A stretch of DNA of 64,000 bases from Thiorhodovibrio litoralis (GTDB taxonomy: Bacteria > Pseudomonadota > Gammaproteobacteria > Chromatiales > Chromatiaceae): the NCBI RefSeq assembly GCF_033954455.1, contig NZ_CP121473.1, positions 1,474,501 to 1,538,500 on the forward strand, in the 5' to 3' direction. The notes beneath the pieces are model-generated. The model searched no databases, was not told where the DNA came from, and was given only the letters and a program-made list of their open reading frames with translations. This document shows positions 43,009-51,888 of this stretch, in pieces. Both the position numbers and the translations under genes were made by a program. Positions within the stretch are counted from its first letter, which is position 1; every line of letters begins with the position of its first letter.

Positions 43009-44307
43009 GTGGCACAAATCATCAACACCAATGTTCCGTCGCTGAATGCTCAGCGAAATCTCGCCGTCAATCAAAAGGGGCTCGCTACAACCTTGGAGCG
43101 TCTGTCCACCGGTTTGCGAATCAACAGCGCCAAAGACGATGCTGCCGGCCTAGCGATCAGTGAGCGGTTTACCACCCAGATCAGAGGTTTGGATCAAGCG
43201 ACGCGCAATGCAAATGACGGAATCTCGTTGTCGCAGACCGCTGAGGCGGCGTTAAGCACAGTTGGTACGAATTTGCAAAGGATTCGTGAGCTTTCTGTGC
43301 AAGCAGCCAATGGAACAAACTCGGCAAGTGATCGTAAAGCGCTTGACGAGGAGGTTCAGCAACTAATTAGTGAAGTTCGACGTGTTGCCTTAAACAGTGA
43401 ATTCAATGGCGAGGCAATTCTAGATGGTTCCAAAGGTTCATCGTTTTTTCAGATCGGCCCCAATCAAGGGCAAATGATTTCGATAACTAACATGGATTCG
43501 CGTCCGATAAAATTAGGGAATCAAGAAGCAGCTTTTGTTGATGGTCAAGGGCTGGAAGCGTATCAGTTGGAACAGATGACGAACGACATCGCAGTCACTG
43601 TCGGTGATATTACAATTACACCCGCAGCTATTCCTCCACTCACTCCTCCAGGTGCAACTAATATTGTTGCTGCTGGGCCGCACAATAGTTTAGAAGATGC
43701 GGTTTCAAGTTTGAATGCGGAGATCCAGAAGAAGATAGACGCTGGAGACGACGAGGGTAAAGGCTGGGCTAAAGTAGGATTGAAGGCGTTCCTTAGGACA
43801 AATAATGATGGGACAACAGGTATTGCCATTACGAGTAATTACAATCCAGGTGAACTTGATACGAATGCGTCGATTTTTAGTGTTGCTGGTGGAGCTACAA
43901 ATGGAGTATTGGATGCTGATGGGAATGCTGACGACAAGACCTTGTTTGATGGCAGTGCCTCTGTCATTCAAGCGCTCGATCCCTTGGATGCTACTACCCC
44001 GGGGGTGAGTGTTTTGACGCGACAAGAAGCCTCCAGAGCGATGGGGATTGTTGACGGCGCTTTAAACCAGATTAACTCCTTGCGTGCAGAAATGGGGGCG
44101 GTGCAAAGACGTTTCGAAACCACCATCGATAACCTTCGAGTAGGACACGAAAGCATGTCCGCCGCCCGCTCCCGCATTCGCGATGCCGACTTTGCCGCAG
44201 AGACCGCCGAGCTGACTCGGGTCCAGATCTTGCAGCAGTCTGGTATCTCGGTCTTGACCCAGGCCAATGCGCTGCCGCAGCAGGCGCTGCAATTGCTAGG
44301 CGGCTAA
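43009..44307 (+). CDS. fliC: flagellin, third gene
   Basis: 432 residues. The N-terminal (AQIINTNVPSLNAQRNLAVN, LSTGLRINSAKDDAAGLAIS) and C-terminal (SAARSRIRDADFAAETAELT, QALQLLGG) domains are conserved. The middle part, about residues 165-330, differs from flagellins 1 and 2 and is visibly more AT-rich. GTG start after GGAGAGCAACC. It is far from the other flagellar genes and uses a sigma-54 rather than sigma-28 type promoter, so it may be expressed at a different stage or condition. Confidence 0.96.
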   Translation: MAQIINTNVPSLNAQRNLAVNQKGLATTLERLSTGLRINSAKDDAAGLAISERFTTQIRGLDQATRNANDGISLSQTAEAALSTVGTNLQRIRELSVQAANGTNSASDRKALDEEVQQLISEVRRVALNSEFNGEAILDGSKGSSFFQIGPNQGQMISITNMDSRPIKLGNQEAAFVDGQGLEAYQLEQMTNDIAVTVGDITITPAAIPPLTPPGATNIVAAGPHNSLEDAVSSLNAEIQKKIDAGDDEGKGWAKVGLKAFLRTNNDGTTGIAITSNYNPGELDTNASIFSVAGGATNGVLDADGNADDKTLFDGSASVIQALDPLDATTPGVSVLTRQEASRAMGIVDGALNQINSLRAEMGAVQRRFETTIDNLRVGHESMSAARSRIRDADFAAETAELTRVQILQQSGISVLTQANALPQQALQLLGG

Positions 44308-44538
44308 CGCGATGGCACAACAGATGCTGTCAATCTTGCCGCCGAGGCGCGAATTGGTCAGTCAATTTTCACCAACTGGCGCGGGTGTCGACACGAACAT
44401 CCCGCCAGGGTTTTTCAGACGCGCGGTGCATGCCGTGCTTTCAGTCGGGATTTCGCCAATGTCCGAGCATGGCTAACCCCTGGCTTTGGCGCATAAACCC
44501 AGTCCTCGTGTCACCACAATCTAAACAGGAGAGCGCAC

Positions 44539-44871
44539 GTGTTAGAACTCAATCAAGCCCACTTGTCCGGTCCGATGCCCCGGAATTTGAATACCATCAA
44601 GCAGCAGGCCGAAAGCGCCGAAAAACCGACGGGTTCTGCGACAACTGCGGTCCCGGCGGAAGCGCCAAAGGCGGAGCAGGAAGAGTCGCTGCTCAAAATT
44701 TCAGCGCAAATGTCCAGGCTGGCAACGACAAGCGGCGATAGCCCCCCGAAGCTGACCAGCGCCGCGTCAGCCGCCGAGGCGGCAGCCGGGCTTAAGGGCG
44801 AAAGCTTCATGGAGGCCCAGGCAGGCAATAGCGACAGCCTTCGCCAGCTTGCTGCGCTCTTGCTCGATTAG
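44539..44871 (+). CDS. small protein downstream of flagellin 3, unknown
   Basis: 110 residues from GTG 44539, which follows CAGGAGAG. Low-complexity, Ala/Ser/Glu-rich, with no recognised domain and no membrane segment. A terminator follows. Position after a flagellin gene and the absence of other genes suggest a flagellar accessory role similar to FlaG, but FlaG motifs are not visible. The 231 bp before it contain no gene. Confidence 0.55.
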   Translation: MLELNQAHLSGPMPRNLNTIKQQAESAEKPTGSATTAVPAEAPKAEQEESLLKISAQMSRLATTSGDSPPKLTSAASAAEAAAGLKGESFMEAQAGNSDSLRQLAALLLD

Positions 44872-44913
44872 AGGGGGGGCGGCACAACCGTCATGAACCC
44901 GGCAACCTTAATG

Positions 44914-44950
44914 CACCAGGCCTGAGGGAAAACCTCGGCCTGGTTTGTTG
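44914..44950 (+). terminator. intrinsic terminator
   Basis: CCAGGCCTGAGG and CCTCGGCCTGG form a stem with one bulged base around GAAAA, followed by TTTGTT. It lies between the convergent small flagellin-linked gene and the GH57 gene and could serve the plus strand. Confidence 0.75.
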
Positions 44951-45013
44951 CTGAGGTCCCACATGAAGCAGTCGCCTGTTGGCGGTTCCCTGCTGAAATC
45001 CTCTACCCTGATC

Positions 45014-47260
45014 TCAGGCGAGATAAATCCGCTCAAGCGCGCTGCGGCCGAGGTTGCCATTCTTGTCCTCGGCGACCAGGAAGTAGCGGATGTCGCCTCG
45101 GCCCGGCGGTAACTCGGCTGTGAAGTAGTGCGCGGTGACGCGCGCGCCTGTCTCGCAGGGGTAGGGGCCGTGGTCGGTCATGTCGAATACTTGCTCGCTC
45201 GCCGGATCACCTGCGGCAGGGCGCAGATGCAGCCTGACCCGCGCGATGCCGGAGAGATCGTAGGCAAAGCAATGCAGGGTCGCCTCGCGCGGGGCGGGCT
45301 CGAGTCCATTTGGGCGCCATTGCTGGCCGCCGGGGTTCTCGGGCGTGACCCAGGGCGGGAAGATGGTTGGGCCGGTTTTGTCGCTTTTGGCGTCGGCCAT
45401 GCGCTGGAATTCGGTCCCGGCCAGGGACCATGCCTGGTTGGCGGCGCGGGTGACCTGGCCATCCCACACATCTTGTCCGGTCCAATACCAGTAGTCGCTG
45501 GCCTCGGCAGTGAGCATCAGGCGGGCCAGCTTGGGCAGCAGCGGGTGTTCGGGCTCGGTGTCTTCGAGCGAATGCACGGCGTTTTGCAGCGCGGTCAGCA
45601 CGGCCCAGGAGTTGAGGTCGGGCGAGTAGGGCTCGCGGTAGCGGCTGAACCACTTCATGAACTGCGGATCGCCGTTGTCGGCGCCGCTCCAGGAGCCGGG
45701 CTCGACATGGACAGCCTGACTGGGATCGGGCGGGAAGCGGTCGAGATAATCTGCGATGGTGGTCAGCTCAAAGCGCGGGTCTCCTGCAAGCCACTCGAGC
45801 AGGGCGGCGGTATTGTGGCGGTAGTAGCTCTCGGCGCCGCCGCCGTGGTTGTCGCCATCGGAATGTAGCAGGAAAAACGGCGGATGCTTGGGGTCGAAAT
45901 GGCCGTGGCGTTCGAGCTCGGCGTAGACCTGACCGAGCACATCGGGATATTGCAGGGCGCCGAAGCCGCCGCGCGCGTCCTCGTTGCCAATGTAACGCTC
46001 GGCTGGCACACCGATGATTTTGTGCTCGGTGCCATCCGGGTCGGTGTAGGCCAGGTATTCGGGCTTGAGCAGGCTGGGAGCGATGTCCGAGCCGGTCCAG
46101 ACGTTGCTCAGGCGGAGCCAGTCATCGGCGGGCGGATTGGTCTGCTCGGCCGGGTTGGGCGGCAGCATGCCCTCATTCGGGCCGCCGTAGGGGTAGTCGC
46201 GGCAGGCGCGGTAACGGTGGATGGAGTCGTAGATGACGGCGCGGACGCCGGCCTGATTGAGCGCCGGGATGATGCGCGGATGAAAGGCGGTCTCGGGCGG
46301 GAACAGAATATCGGATGCCGGCGCGCCGAAGACGCGTGGGATGAGCTCACGGTGTTGCTGGATCTGGCGCACGATGTTGCGCGCAGGGATCAGCGGCATC
46401 AGCGGGTGGTAGAAGCCGAAGGCGCTTAAGTCCAGCCGGCGGTTGCCGCTGGCGGTGGTCAGCTTGGCGACCCGACGCAGCTCGGCGGTCCAGTCGCTGA
46501 AGCGGCCGCCGGCGCGACCGGTCTCGGCGCAGCGCTCGAGCTGTTCGATCAGCGAACCGCTCCAGCTGCAGCTCAGGCCCGCGTGGGGTAGTCCCGAGTC
46601 GGCATACTGGCGGATGGCGGCGGGGACAAAGTCCGTATAGGGGCCGCCACGGGTGCTGAAGATGCCGTCCTTTTCACCATCCCAATAATTCGGATCAGCC
46701 GCATCGTAGTAGGGCTGGTGCATGTGCTTGTGGATGCCGAAGTAGAGCTTCGGCAAGTCCTTGCCCGCGCTGATGCGCGGGGTTGCGCTGGGCTTGGTGC
46801 CTTGGGTGCTGCCAGCGTCAGTTTTCGCGCTGCTGCTGATCCCCTTGCGCGCGCCCACTCCGGTCTCTGTCCCGGGGCTGTGAGTAGAAGATGGTGTCGC
46901 GCGCCCTTCGCGCACGAGGTGCAGGGCGCGAAAGGTTTTGATCCAGTCATCGCCGCCGGCGCGGGTGAAGTTGGCTTGGCGGCAGCCCTCGATCTGGACT
47001 TGGATCTCACCTTCGCTGAGCAGGCCGGCGGGGATTTCCGCGCGGTATTGATAGCCTTCCTCGGTGTTATCGGTGAGCCAGACGATCTGCTGGTTGCGAA
47101 ACAGGTGCTCGTGCCCGTGCTGGCGCAGGATGACCTGAGGGAAGGGGATGGCGCCGTCGGCAGTCAGTGTGACGCTGAAGGCGGGGTTGCTGCCTTTCTC
47201 GTCGCAGATGAGCTGCGAGGGGAGTTCGACGGCGAGGAAGCGGGTGAAGATGTCGTTCAT
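45014..47260 (-). CDS. glycoside hydrolase family 57 protein
   Basis: 748 residues. The GH57 catalytic part begins LYFGIHKHMHQPYYDAADPN at about residue 172 and includes GLSCSWSGSLIEQLE and the LFPPETAFHPRIIPALNQAG stretch, which carries the expected catalytic Glu, then FFLLHSDGDNHGGG. An N-terminal carbohydrate-binding-like beta domain (1-115) and a C-terminal beta domain (about 640-748) flank it. GH57 enzymes act on alpha-glucans such as glycogen, which fits a phototroph storing glycogen. A Ser/Thr/Gly-rich linker (about 118-168) joins the first two domains. No signal peptide is visible, so a cytoplasmic role is likely. Confidence 0.85.
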   Translation of the reverse strand: MNDIFTRFLAVELPSQLICDEKGSNPAFSVTLTADGAIPFPQVILRQHGHEHLFRNQQIVWLTDNTEEGYQYRAEIPAGLLSEGEIQVQIEGCRQANFTRAGGDDWIKTFRALHLVREGRATPSSTHSPGTETGVGARKGISSSAKTDAGSTQGTKPSATPRISAGKDLPKLYFGIHKHMHQPYYDAADPNYWDGEKDGIFSTRGGPYTDFVPAAIRQYADSGLPHAGLSCSWSGSLIEQLERCAETGRAGGRFSDWTAELRRVAKLTTASGNRRLDLSAFGFYHPLMPLIPARNIVRQIQQHRELIPRVFGAPASDILFPPETAFHPRIIPALNQAGVRAVIYDSIHRYRACRDYPYGGPNEGMLPPNPAEQTNPPADDWLRLSNVWTGSDIAPSLLKPEYLAYTDPDGTEHKIIGVPAERYIGNEDARGGFGALQYPDVLGQVYAELERHGHFDPKHPPFFLLHSDGDNHGGGAESYYRHNTAALLEWLAGDPRFELTTIADYLDRFPPDPSQAVHVEPGSWSGADNGDPQFMKWFSRYREPYSPDLNSWAVLTALQNAVHSLEDTEPEHPLLPKLARLMLTAEASDYWYWTGQDVWDGQVTRAANQAWSLAGTEFQRMADAKSDKTGPTIFPPWVTPENPGGQQWRPNGLEPAPREATLHCFAYDLSGIARVRLHLRPAAGDPASEQVFDMTDHGPYPCETGARVTAHYFTAELPPGRGDIRYFLVAEDKNGNLGRSALERIYLA

Positions 47261-47624
47261 TGAATGTGACTTGACGCTGATGTGTGGGGCGCCTTTAGGT
47301 GTTTGCTGGGTGTTTTTGCTGGCGCTGAACGTTTAGGTGGCTGTTTTAGACCTGCGCGGATGGCTTTGGACCAGGGGTACGGTTTTGGGTCGCTTTGGAT
47401 AGCTCCGGGTCGGGTAGCGCTCGCGGGGGACGCCGTGAATACGTCCTTGTAGGCTTGCGACGGCATCCATGCCGTCGAACACCCCCGCGAGCCCTACCCG
47501 GCCCGGAGCTGGCGAGTGCATTTGGTTGGCTCGGTTTTTATCGCTGCGGCTAGCGCGTCTGATTGACTGGCGGGTTCTTGCGGCTCGGTCGCGTTGTGGG
47601 TTGGCGCGTTTGGTGCCTATTGTC
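47261..47624. other. intergenic region between GH57 gene and hypF
   Basis: About 360 bp. The middle is taken up by a nested hairpin repeat (47401-47510). No gene is supported. Confidence 0.6.
47401..47510. repeat. nested hairpin repeat element, copy 1
   Basis: Outer arms 47401-47429 and 47482-47510 are near-perfect inverted repeats (AGCTCCGGGTCGGGTAGCGC and its partner). A central 9-bp stem, CGACGGCAT with ATGCCGTCG around CC, lies at 47458-47477. The core GGGGACGCCGTGAATACGTC and TGTAGGCTTGCGA between the stems are shared with the copy at 59413-59520. Confidence 0.85.
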
Positions 47625-50231
47625 TCAGAGATGGCGTTGTGCGGTGCGATCTGTTTGTTGTGTGCTTGCCGTTTCCAGGTTTGCGGCGGCGATCAGGGCT
47701 TGTCCGAGGGCGATGCCGCCGTCGTTGGCGGGGACTTGGCGGTGGGTCAGGATGCGCATTCCGGCCTGCTCGGCTTGGCGGATGACGGTTTCGAGCAGGA
47801 TGCGGTTCTGAAAGCTTCCGCCGGAGAGGGCGAGGGTGTCGATGTGTTGTTCGCGCGCCAGATCGACGGCGAGGTTGGTTAGTGCTTTGGCGAAGCCGGT
47901 GTGGAAGCTTGCGGCGATGCGGGCGGACGTGATGCCGTTGCTTAAGTCGTCCAATAGGGCTTGCCACATCGGAGCGGGGTCGAGTTGGGTGCCCTCGGCT
48001 GTGCGGATGAGGGCGAAGGGGTAGCCGGGATCTTGAGGGGTAGCGTCGGGCGCGGCTTTGGAAAATGCGCCGGCTTGGGCATTGGGGTTGCCAAGTTCGC
48101 CGCTGGCGAGCGCTTCGAGCTCCATCGCGGCTTGTCCTTCGTAAGCAAGCCGCTCGGGGCAGATGCCGAGCGCGGCGGCGACGGCGTCGAATAGGCGTCC
48201 TGTTGATGAACTCAATGGTGCGTTGAAGCCGTTGTCGATCATGCGCAGCAGCGTGTCGATGGGTGCTGCGGTGAGGCCGGGAGCGAGTCCGGGCAGGTCG
48301 TTGAGCCAGGGCCATTGGTCGCGGGCGGATTGCCAGCCGAAGGCGGTGTGCAGTTGAGCGAGGAGGTTGCGCCAGGGCTCGCGCGCGGCGCGGTCGCTGC
48401 CGGGTAGGGGTGTGGGGCGCAGCCAGGCCAGGCGGGTGAAGCTGTGGTAATCGGCGCGCAGCAGTTCCCCGCCCCAGAGGTGACCGTTGCTGCCCCCGTC
48501 GCTTCCCCTATTGCTGCAATAGCCGAGGCCGTCGAGGGCGATGCCGAGCACGGGGCCTGCGTCCTTGGGCCAGCCGTTGTCGGCCAGCACGGCGGCGATG
48601 TGGGCGTGGTGGTGCTGGACCTGGATTAAGGGTGCATCCAGCTCGGCGGCGAGGCGTCGGCCGACGGCACTGCTGCGGTAGTCGGGGTGCAGGTCCACTG
48701 CGATGGCCTGCGGGCGGTGCTGGAACAGGTCGCGATACAGTGCGAGTGTGCGCTCGAATTCGCGCAGGGTCGCGGGCTCGTCGAGGTCGCCGAGATGTTG
48801 CGACAGAATCAGGCGCGGTGCGTCGAGCAGGCAGAAGGTGTTTTTCAGCTCGCCACCGAGTGCGAGGATGGGGGCGGCGTTGTCGAACCCCTCGGGCGCC
48901 AGCAGCGGCGCTGGTGAATAGCCGCGGGCGCGGCGCAGCAGGCGAGGGTGGCCGGCATCGACCCGCGCGAGCGAGTCATCGATGCGGTTGATGATGTCGC
49001 GATCATGCAGCAGCAGCGCATCGGCCATGGGGGCGAGGCGCTCACGCGCGTCCTCGTTGGCGATGGCCTGGGGCTCGTCACTGCGGTTGCCGCTGGTCAT
49101 TACCAGCGGGCGGTCCCAGTCCGCGAGCAGCAGCAGATGCACCGGGCTGTAAGGCAGCATAACACCCAGGCGGTGCTGTCTGGGGGCGATGCCTGGGGCT
49201 AGCTTGGGAGCCAGGTTGGGGGACTGTTTGGGGGCTAGCTTGGGGGCCATATCCTGGGGTGGCCCGTCGCCTCGACTGACGGATTGGCTGGAGAACTGGC
49301 TGTTGTGATCTTCGCTCTTGCGCGCGAGCAGCACGATGGGCGCGGCTGGTGACTGCAGCAGGATGGCTTCCTGCTCGCTGAGTTGGCAGTAGTGGCGAAT
49401 GACGCCAATGTCGCGGGCCATCAGCGCGAAGGGCTTGGCGTCGCGCGCTTTGCGCTGGCGCAGGCGTGTGACTGCCTCGGTATTGGTGGCATCACACGCC
49501 AGATGAAAGCCGCCAATCCCTTTGATGGCGATGATCTGCCCGGCGGCAAGCAGACGGCTGGCGAGCGCGATCGCGTCGACCGCCTGGAGATCAGGCGGCG
49601 CGAGCGGCTGGCCCTGGGTGTCTTCCAGCCAGACCCGTGGTCCGCATACCGGGCAGGCATTGGGCTGGGCGTGAAAGCGCCGGTTGGCCGGGTTGTCATA
49701 CTCGGCCTGGCAGTCCGGGCACATCGGAAAAGCGGCCATGCTGGTGTTGGCGCGGTCGTATGGGATCGCCCGCAGGATGCTCAGCCGGGGGCCGCAGTGG
49801 GTGCAATTGGTGAAGGGATAGCGATAGCGGCGATTGGCCGGCTCGGCAATTTCGGCGGCGCAGGCGGCGCAGGTGGCGGCATCCGGCACAATGGCGGTAT
49901 GCACCTCGGTAGCGGCGCTGGCAATGATCTTGAATTCAGTCTCGCCCGCTGGCGGGGCGCTCCCTGGGGGCAGTGGTGCGCGCTCGAGTCTGTCGATACG
50001 CGCCAGCGGTGGTGCGTGTTCGCTTAGCTGATGACAGAAGGTGTCGGCCGTGTTGCTGTCTGGCGCCCAGAGTCGGATCAGCACGCCGTCGCCATCGTTT
50101 CGCACATCGCCGCGGCAGCCGAGGCTGTTTGCCAGGTGCCAGACATGCGGGCGAAAGCCTACGCCTTGGACCAGGCCGCGGACCCGGACCTGCTCGGCAT
50201 GAAGGCTGGAGGAGGCTTGCGTATGGTTCAC
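47625..50231 (-). CDS. hypF: carbamoyltransferase HypF
   Basis: 868 residues from GTG 50231. Domains in order are: acylphosphatase-like (VRVRGLVQGVGFRPHVWHLA), zinc-binding CxxC motifs (CAACAAEI, CTHCGPR, CPDCQAEY, CPVCGP), YrdC-like (about 205-410) and Kae1-like carbamoyltransferase with VQHHHAHIAAVLADNG and GIALDGLGY. HypF makes the cyanide ligands of NiFe hydrogenase from carbamoyl phosphate together with HypE. An insert with repeated LAPK/LAPG units sits in the YrdC region just before LGVMLPYSPVHLL. No other hyp gene is in the window. Confidence 0.94.
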   Translation of the reverse strand: MNHTQASSSLHAEQVRVRGLVQGVGFRPHVWHLANSLGCRGDVRNDGDGVLIRLWAPDSNTADTFCHQLSEHAPPLARIDRLERAPLPPGSAPPAGETEFKIIASAATEVHTAIVPDAATCAACAAEIAEPANRRYRYPFTNCTHCGPRLSILRAIPYDRANTSMAAFPMCPDCQAEYDNPANRRFHAQPNACPVCGPRVWLEDTQGQPLAPPDLQAVDAIALASRLLAAGQIIAIKGIGGFHLACDATNTEAVTRLRQRKARDAKPFALMARDIGVIRHYCQLSEQEAILLQSPAAPIVLLARKSEDHNSQFSSQSVSRGDGPPQDMAPKLAPKQSPNLAPKLAPGIAPRQHRLGVMLPYSPVHLLLLADWDRPLVMTSGNRSDEPQAIANEDARERLAPMADALLLHDRDIINRIDDSLARVDAGHPRLLRRARGYSPAPLLAPEGFDNAAPILALGGELKNTFCLLDAPRLILSQHLGDLDEPATLREFERTLALYRDLFQHRPQAIAVDLHPDYRSSAVGRRLAAELDAPLIQVQHHHAHIAAVLADNGWPKDAGPVLGIALDGLGYCSNRGSDGGSNGHLWGGELLRADYHSFTRLAWLRPTPLPGSDRAAREPWRNLLAQLHTAFGWQSARDQWPWLNDLPGLAPGLTAAPIDTLLRMIDNGFNAPLSSSTGRLFDAVAAALGICPERLAYEGQAAMELEALASGELGNPNAQAGAFSKAAPDATPQDPGYPFALIRTAEGTQLDPAPMWQALLDDLSNGITSARIAASFHTGFAKALTNLAVDLAREQHIDTLALSGGSFQNRILLETVIRQAEQAGMRILTHRQVPANDGGIALGQALIAAANLETASTQQTDRTAQRHL

Positions 50232-50359
50232 CCGTTGGGATCAACCTGATCGGGTTGGCGGGTCAGCTTGGCTGAGATCGGGTTGGGGGCTGGGCGATCG
50301 GGATGGAAGATGCAGAGAGGGGGAAAGGCTACGGAGGCAAAAAAGCTGCCTGCGAATAA

Positions 50360-50436
50360 TGGTCCGGGCGGCAGGATTTGAACCTGCGACCCCCACAACC
50401 CCATTGTGGTGCGCTACCAGACTGCGCTACGCCCGG
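50360..50436 (-). tRNA. proL: tRNA-Pro (anticodon GGG)
   Basis: 77 nt on the minus strand with encoded CCA. Acceptor stem CCGGGCG pairs with CGCCCGG; the D arm is GCGC/GCGC, the anticodon loop ATGGGGT has GGG, and the T loop TTCAAAT lies within GCAGG/CCTGC. All four stems pair fully. Confidence 0.97.
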
Positions 50437-50445
50437 AAGCGGTGA

Positions 50446-50474
50446 AGAGTAATGACACGGGAGGCGGTTGTCAA
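50446..50474 (-). promoter_or_regulatory. tRNA-Pro promoter
   Basis: On the minus strand TTGACA (50469-50474), a 17-bp spacer and TACTCT (50446-50451), placed to start transcription a few bases before the mature tRNA. Confidence 0.6.
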
Positions 50475-50730
50475 TTTGCGCGATGGGGATCTGAGCGGCC
50501 CATGTCCGAACCATGGCTGCCCAGTGCCTGCTCAATGTTCGCACGCAACCGAGATGTGCACGCAGCGGGCGCCAGCGGACCCACGATTTGGTCAGGTATT
50601 TCGTGATGAGGAGCCCGTAATGGCGCAGTTTCCGCTGTTAAAAACACTGGATTGCATTAGACTCAATCTCATTGACCTTTTTGAGGTGCGCGGGCGAACG
50701 GACTGAGTGTTGATATGGGCGGAAGTCACC
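50475..50730. other. intergenic, nothing recognised
   Basis: Short frames overlap here but none has a start signal or family resemblance. Confidence 0.45.
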
Positions 50731-51726
50731 ATGGCTGCAACTGAATCGAATCGAGAACCAAACCCAGGACTCGGGCCCGGACCCGATCGCGCCGCCGACC
50801 AAGCGACGGGGCAGAATGACAGGCGCGCGGCGCTTAGGCTTTTTCTCGGCGTCGTGCTGCTGTCTGGCGTGCTGGTGGCTGGCGGCGCCTTCCTGTTCTA
50901 CCGCGCCGAGTTGTCTGATGCTGCGGCAGTGGTGCCTGAGGCGAGCCAATCACTGCCGCAGGCTGGTGAGGCTGGTCTGTCGCAAACACCACCGGCGGCG
51001 CTGGCATCGGCAGGCGGGCAGGGCGCGAAGGCCGAGCGTCGCGGGACCCTGATACGCCTGTGGGTCTTTTCACTGGTGATTTTTCTCGCCATGGTGGTCG
51101 GCGGTTGGTTCCTGGTCGATGCGCGCATGAAATGGATTCGCGAGAAGAAGCGGGCGCAGACGCTGGCCGATTTCGATTTCGTGACCAACTTACCCAATCG
51201 CGCCTTGTTTTTCGACCGGCTTGAGCGCATCCATCTGCATTCAGCCCGCTACCGCCGCAGCTACGGACTGATCGTCATGGACCTCGACGGCTTCGGCGAG
51301 GTGAACGAAAAATTCGGCTACAGCGACGGTGATCAATTGCTGATCCGCGTCGGGCGCATGCTGACTAACAGCCTGCGCTACTCAGATACGGTGGCGCGCA
51401 TCGGCGGCGATGAGTTCGCGGTGCTGCTGACCGAGGTCAGCGATGTCGGCGCTGCCATGATGCTGGGGAAAAAAATGGCGGCGGCGATCAGCGCACCCAT
51501 TCGCCTGCCGGGTGGCTATGCGGAGATCACCGCCAGTATCGGCGTGGCGGTATTTCCTGAGCATGGCAGCAGTGTCGATGATATCTTGCAGGCGGCCGAT
51601 CAGGCGATGGATCGCGCTAAGCGCGAGGGTCAAGGCATTTGCTTGCTGGCGCTCTCACCCGACGAATATCCGGACACCGAAGACTTGGCCGCCGGCTTGG
51701 TTGTCGCCGAGGAAGAACTGCCTTAA
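50731..51726 (+). CDS. membrane GGDEF diguanylate cyclase
   Basis: 331 residues from ATG 50731 (GGCGGA upstream; GTG 50707 is in frame but less likely). Two transmembrane segments (LFLGVVLLSGVLVAGGAFLF near 35-55 and LWVFSLVIFLAMVVGGWFLV near 105-125) bracket a short periplasmic stretch. The GGDEF domain (about 145-315) has an intact active site, ARIGGDEFAVLL, and an RxxD product-inhibition site (RYSD) five residues before it. It should make c-di-GMP from two GTP at the inner membrane. It is followed by a hybrid kinase gene in the same direction. Confidence 0.92.
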   Translation: MAATESNREPNPGLGPGPDRAADQATGQNDRRAALRLFLGVVLLSGVLVAGGAFLFYRAELSDAAAVVPEASQSLPQAGEAGLSQTPPAALASAGGQGAKAERRGTLIRLWVFSLVIFLAMVVGGWFLVDARMKWIREKKRAQTLADFDFVTNLPNRALFFDRLERIHLHSARYRRSYGLIVMDLDGFGEVNEKFGYSDGDQLLIRVGRMLTNSLRYSDTVARIGGDEFAVLLTEVSDVGAAMMLGKKMAAAISAPIRLPGGYAEITASIGVAVFPEHGSSVDDILQAADQAMDRAKREGQGICLLALSPDEYPDTEDLAAGLVVAEEELP

Positions 51727-51888
51727 AAGCTGCGAAGTGATGCGTGGTGCTCTTGCCGCGGGCAGCGGTCAACGTATCGTGACGGGCTGCAAGGGCTTCG
51801 GCGACCATGAATATCCGCCGCTGCCGGTCCTTGGGAGTTGATTCAATGCCGCCGCCACAGGAAGCCCAACGAGGTACCGCGCACAGCC

